A DNA stretch of 64,000 nt, from the NCBI GenBank assembly GCA_018857735.1, contig JABMCL010001569.1, positions 271,001 to 335,000 of the forward strand. The letters are read 5' to 3'. Both the position numbers and the translations under genes were made by a program. How positions within the stretch are numbered: position 1 is the stretch's first letter; the number at the start of each line of letters is the position of its first letter. The notes beneath the pieces are model-generated. The model was not told where the DNA came from, ran no database searches, and worked only from the letters and a program-made list of their open reading frames with translations. Source of the DNA: Alviniconcha marisindica. Its lineage: Eukaryota > Mollusca > Gastropoda > Provannidae. Shown piece after piece: positions 58,127-64,000 of the stretch.

Positions 58127-58437
58127 TTCTATAGCTGTACCCCCAGGTGCTTCTGTAGCTATACCCACAGGTGTTTCTATAGCTGTACCCACAGGTGTTT
58201 TTATAGCTATACCCACAGGTGTTCTATAGCTGTACCCACAGGTGCTTCTGTAGCTATACCCACAGGTGTTTCTATAGCTGTACCCACAGGTGTTTCTATA
58301 GCTATACCCACAGGTGTTTTTATAGCTATACCCACAGGTGTTCTATAGCTATACCCACAGGTGTTTCTATAGCTATACCTACAGGTGTTTCTATAGCTAT
58401 ACCCACAGGTGTTTTTATAGCTATACCCACAGGTGTT
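58127..58437 (+). repeat. 24-bp minisatellite
   Basis: About 13 units of TTCTATAGCTATACCCACAG GTGT, alternating TATAGCTA with TATAGCTG and TTCT with TTTT or TTCTG. Confidence 0.95.
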
Positions 58438-59055
58438 AATCAGTGTGTCACTTTGACCTTTTTTCTTTCTTTTTCTAGCATCCCGTCTACTTATTCCAGC
58501 AATTATGCCATATGTTTGTGCACTGTTAATCAGAATTTGTTTTGCTAAGAGCACTATTGTCTGTTCCCAATATGTATCGAATATACTTTTTTCATGTCGT
58601 GGCTTGGTTTTTGTGTGGATTGTTCCGAAATCGCTACGGTCAGGTACTTGCGAACTGTGAAACACATTTTTATATTTTTATTACAGTACAAGTAACCCGA
58701 TGTGGAGTCTCAAGTGCTGGAATAGAAACGCCAGGTGTTAAAAAAAAGTTTCCATCTTCTCCTCCACCAAAAAAGAAAGAAAGAAAAAAAGAAAAGAAAA
58801 AAAAGCTCCACGAATTAGCGTAATGTCTTAGTAGAGCGTGTATTATCATAATTATGTCTTCTGCCCGCTGTTTTTTGCTAGACGTACATAGTTTTTTGAA
58901 CCAAACTACTTCATGCAATCATCACGGATGATGTCCACATAGCGGTCAACGTCGGCCAGAAAGACTGCAATGGAAAGGTTGGGGGGAGGGGGGGGGGGGT
59001 GCTAACCATCTATAGTCTGTTTCCTGAAAAGCATAATTGATAAATTATTTTGATG
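58438..59055. other. Intergenic DNA without recognised genes
   Basis: No supported gene. A poly-G/GGGGGGAGGG stretch lies at 58981-59000. Confidence 0.5.
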
Positions 59056-59430
59056 GAGCTGACTGATATCTTCGTGGTTTATCAGACGCATGTTTCAGAG
59101 CTGATTGATATCTTCGTGGTTTATCAGACGCCTGTTTCAGAGCTGATTGATATCTTCGTGGTTTATCAGACGCCTGTTTCAGAGCTGATTAGGATATCTT
59201 CGTGGTTTATCAGACGCTGTTTCAGAGCTGTTGATATCTTCGTGTTATCAGACGCTGTTTCAGAGCTGATTGATATCTTCGTGGTTTATCAGACGCCTGT
59301 TTCAGAGCTGATTGATATCTTCGTGGTTTGTCAGACGCCTGTTTCAGAGCTGATTAATATCTTCGTGGTTTGTCAGACGCCTGTTGTAAAACTAATTGAT
59401 ATCTTCGTGGTTTGTCAGACGCCTGTTGTA
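59056..59430 (+). repeat. 42-bp minisatellite
   Basis: About nine units of GAGCTGATTGATATCTTCGT, GGTTTATCAGACGCCTGTTT, CA. Two units have short deletions. The open frame across most of it follows from the 42-bp period. Confidence 0.95.
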
Positions 59431-60540
59431 CTGTGCTGTGGGGACTCACCCAGGACAAGATTCTCCAGAAATGCATAATAAAAAAGTAATTTATTATGAC
59501 AAAGCTGGAAGAAGAAAGGCCTGCCGGCTAACTCTCTGGGAACCTTCAGGTTTCGTTCGGCTGATGCCGTGACAGCTAGTGCCCAAAACACTTCCTTCGT
59601 TTTCTGTGTAAAGAGTTGGGAAGGGGATGAGAACAGAAACCGGAAGCGCTTACGATAGCTGTCGCCCATCTGCATGGCACACAAGTATTACAGTGGCAGC
59701 TAGATTATAAATCTTTTTTTGATTTTTTTTAAAACTTTTTTTTTTTTTTTTTTAAATCTTTTGACTAAATTGTTGTAGTAGACCTGGTGCACAGAGGACA
59801 GTTTTGGCGCTTGCCTGATACAGCACACAATATACTAATAACAAAAAATAAGTCCTCAGAGCGCCTAAACCCACACAGGCCCTAAGCACTTACAAATTCT
59901 TTAAGTGTGCACCTTTTGACAACACACACACACACACACACATACACACACACACACACATACACACACGTATCAGGGGCAATGGGACTGAAGAAAAGGT
60001 TTTCGAAAAGAGAAAGGTGTTCAAGGAAATTTGAAAGAACTGACAGACGTAGCGTGACGGACAGAAACAGGTAGAGCTGGTTGCAGGTATCACATATCAC
60101 AATTAGGTACTTACTGCAGAAGCCTTTTTCCGTCTCCACCGTTTGGTGGCGCTCTGGATTATTATTGTAATTAATAATCATTATGATTATGATTGATTTT
60201 GTTGGTGGTGTTTCGTGTTTGGTTTGTTGCTGCACGCTTTGGAACATAACCATAATCCTGTGGTAAACAAACAGCAATGGTGACTGTCAGTTTACACATA
60301 CAGTGCCACGTCGAATTCAGATCTTGCACCAGCTTGGTTTCGCCTTCTGTATACAGTGTAGACTATGTCGTTAATTATATTATTACTGTTCTTTTTATTA
60401 TCTCTGTTTTGAAAGTATTTAATTGTAAGACTTCTTGGCTGTTGTAGTTTGTAATATATAATAAAAAGGAATTATTTTGAAGTAAGAATTCGTTCATTTG
60501 TGATCGTGCGTGCATGCATTGCTGGACGAAGAGGCTGTGT
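59431..60540. other. Intergenic DNA with CA tracts
   Basis: CA microsatellite at about 59922-59970. AATAAAAAGG at about 60461 could be a polyadenylation signal, but no upstream coding exon was identified. Confidence 0.5.
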
Positions 60541-60543
60541 CTG

Positions 60544-60547
<4 letters not shown>

Positions 60548-60590
<43 letters not shown>
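60548..60590. repeat. TA microsatellite
   Basis: About 21 TA units followed by TGTCTGTC repeats. Confidence 0.95.
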
Positions 60591-60859
60591 CTATCTGTCT
60601 CTGTGTCTGTCTGTCTGTCTGTCTCGTCTCACTTCGCCTCTGTTCCAATTTGTCTCTGTCTCGTCACTCTGTGCCAGTTGGTCTGTCTGTCTCGTCTCTC
60701 TTACAAACTCGATCGATCCTTTCTCTCAAAGTTGTCAAAAGTGCACCGGAAACATGCGCTGTAAAGCACGACGTGGTGTAACTATTATTCATGGCTTATT
60801 GTGCAGGCCCTTTATGACCAAAGACAAAACGAGGGGGGTTACACGCAGTTACGTTCGTT

Positions 60860-61160
60860 GATGGTTGAAGTGCTGCTTTTGGCGTCCACAGAAACCGTAG
60901 GTTTATTAGGGACCGGAGCCCAGGACGACCAACCTCGACTTTCACACACAGCTCCTCAGGTCTGATTGTAAGTTTTGTTTACTTGCCAGCTTCTTCTTCT
61001 TGTTCAGTGTTGCGTTACGTGCACAGAGGAGGTGCGGTCTATTAGGGACAGGGAGCAGGTTCGGGGCGCCCTAGCTAGCTTCCACACTCTCGTCTTTCAC
61101 ACTCAGCTCCTGAGCTCTGCTGGAAGGTTGCGTGAGATGAGTCTCGTTCTGTTACAAAAG
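60860..61160 (+). repeat. Duplicated dispersed-repeat fragments
   Basis: TTTATTAGGGACCGGAGCCC ... CTTTCACACACAGCTCCTCA (60901-60961) and TCTATTAGGGACAGGGAGCA ... CTTTCACACTCAGCTCCTGA (61037-61115) are diverged copies. A related GGCTTATTAGGAACAGGCAG is at about 41770. Confidence 0.6.
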
Positions 61161-61213
61161 ATCGGATACTGACGGGACTAAAGCATTACGCGTTGGACGG
61201 GTCGGTCGCAAGG

Positions 61214-62802
<1,589 letters not shown>

Positions 62803-62904
62803 GTAACTCGATTTCATCGGGATCCGCAGTGGGGTTCTGCGGACGCAGAAATCAAAGTCCACTCGGTTGAGAATCCGGAGCTAACAAATATTCTCCCTTT
62901 AACG

Positions 62905-63345
62905 GGAGTGGGGATGGTTCAGTGGCAGAGCAACGGACTCGTGATCGAACGGTCTCGGGTTCGAGTCCCAGCAGGAGCGGCGGGAGAATTTTCTTCTCCG
63001 AGGTTAAATTTCTGTGCTGGCTCTTATTTTTGTATCCGTTCCACCCCCGTGTTGCCGCAGTAGGACGTAAAAGATCCCGGTCATTCTGCCAAAAGTGTAG
63101 GTGGTAGGATACAGATCAAAAACCTTGTAGTAGGTTACAACTAAAAAACACACGCGTCCTAGCCTACGTATGTGGCTTCGAATAAAGTGACACTGTAAAC
63201 TGGTGCATGATTGTGTGGTGTACACAGAACTGGCGCCGAGACGGTAGCAGTTTCACGTGGCACCAGCCATGTAACAACCAAACAGCGCTGTAACCACTTC
63301 GGTGGATATTCAAAACGCGCAGTGTAAACACGCACAGTCACTCGT
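62905..63345 (+). mobile_element. SINE-A copy, near full length
   Basis: Head GGGGATGGTTCAGTGGCAGA, B-box CTCGGGTTCGAGTCCCAGCA, then the SINE-A body to GGTGGATATTCAAAACGCGC and CAGTCACTCG. A duplicated GTAGGTGGTAGGATAC / GTAGTAGGTTACAACTA stretch lies mid-body. The 3' terminal hairpin segment is missing. Confidence 0.9.
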
Positions 63346-63349
63346 ATAC

Positions 63350-63445
63350 AGAATACAGAATCTTTATTGGCTATGAATAACATAGAAATTTGCCTTACGA
63401 CTGCATAAAAGATACAAGTAAAATAACACACAGTATAATAATACA
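63350..63445 (-). mobile_element. 3'-end fragment of a retroelement
   Basis: On the minus strand ATTCATAGCCAATAAAGATT, CTGTATTCTGTATACG has a polyadenylation-like AATAAA followed by a short tandem tail, as in LINE 3' ends. It abuts the truncated end of the SINE-A copy. Confidence 0.45.
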
Positions 63446-63520
63446 TGGACATGAGTACACATAAAACACAGATTTTTATTCTTTCAGAGTTCAGAGTCGT
63501 TCAGAGTCGCATACGACCAG

Positions 63521-63523
63521 AAT

Positions 63524-63555
<32 letters not shown>

Positions 63556-63578
63556 GTAGTAGTAGTAGTAGTAGTAGA
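63521..63578. repeat. CAG / TAG trinucleotide microsatellite
   Basis: GCAGCAGCAGCAGCAG run followed by GTAGTAGTAG units. Confidence 0.95.
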
Positions 63579-64000
63579 CTGGATTTTAATGTCCTGTCAA
63601 CCACACAGGGTCACCTCAGGACAGCCCAGAGCGCACACTCCGAGCACCGCTTTCCGGCACCTTCCTCCAAACTCTGCCAGATTTAGTTACGCCACTGAAG
63701 GGGCACTCTTTATCTCCGCGCAGCTGTTCAGCGACGCGGTCAGCGCCCTCCGAAAGGTTCCTGTACTAATATGACTGTAGAAGCAACCTAGCGCCAAAAC
63801 ACGCACGTAAACACGAGACGCATCAAACCCCGGGTAAAAAAAACCCAAAAAGGAGTTCCGTCTCGATTCAAATGATTGTGGTTTTATTTGTGCTGGTGTA
63901 AACTTTGTTGGCGGCTATAAATGACACGCCTTGTTTTATTTGAGTTGTTTGTAACAAACTTACTACTGTTTGAGCACCAACGAAAAACTGCTCGTTAGCT
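63579..64000. other. Right-edge DNA without recognised genes
   Basis: No coding exon supported. AATGTCCTGTCAACCACACAG and GGTCACCTCAGGACAGCC resemble dispersed repeat text. Confidence 0.4.

Overview
This is animal nuclear DNA. The genes are split by many GT-AG introns, the proteins are metazoan in type, dinucleotide microsatellites are dense, and there are tRNA-derived SINEs and non-LTR retrotransposon tails. The repeat types (long CA/GT tracts, a tRNA-headed SINE family, RNase H and reverse-transcriptase tails, a P2X7-like transposon ORF) look molluscan, probably gastropod. That is inference from repeat style, not proof. There is no CRISPR array, operon, rRNA or convincing functional tRNA.

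Four protein genes can be reconstructed by joining exons, and they form two head-to-head pairs. Pair one (1-22 kb): a calaxin/EFCAB1-like EF-hand ciliary gene on the minus strand, cut by the left edge, and glycylpeptide N-tetradecanoyltransferase (NMT) on the plus strand, complete in 13 coding exons (536 aa). Their start codons are about 247 bp apart. Pair two (34.8-44.4 kb): RBM48, a minor-spliceosome RRM protein, on the minus strand, and DCAKD, a dephospho-CoA kinase-domain protein, on the plus strand (4 exons, 228 aa). Their starts are about 335 bp apart. Both spacers look like bidirectional promoters. A fifth gene may begin near 61.2 kb with a signal-peptide-like first exon and a phase-matched second exon at 62.7 kb, continuing past the right edge. 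That call is weak.

The rest is introns and intergenic DNA rich in repeats. NMT introns hold a hAT-like deletion derivative with an 8-bp target duplication (4.8-6.3 kb), a 3.15-kb TIR element that splits a 30-bp minisatellite (12.7-15.9 kb), SINEs, and an unusual element made of short TTTTGTCxxGACAAAA palindromes between inverted repeats (21.4-21.8 kb). Region 22-34 kb holds two fold-back elements, LINE tails, a minisatellite, SINEs and a P2X7-like transposon remnant. Region 41.9-42.8 kb, inside DCAKD, is a 54-bp minisatellite. Region 49.9-53.7 kb is a satellite block with three related period lengths (60, 58 and 42 bp) sharing one core. Region 54-64 kb is microsatellites, minisatellites and SINEs.

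The four genes do not form one pathway. They cover cilia, protein lipidation, minor-intron splicing and CoA metabolism. The most interesting points are the two divergent pairs, local duplications that copied a splice acceptor and part of an exon in DCAKD, the palindrome element, and the nested transposon/minisatellite structure.
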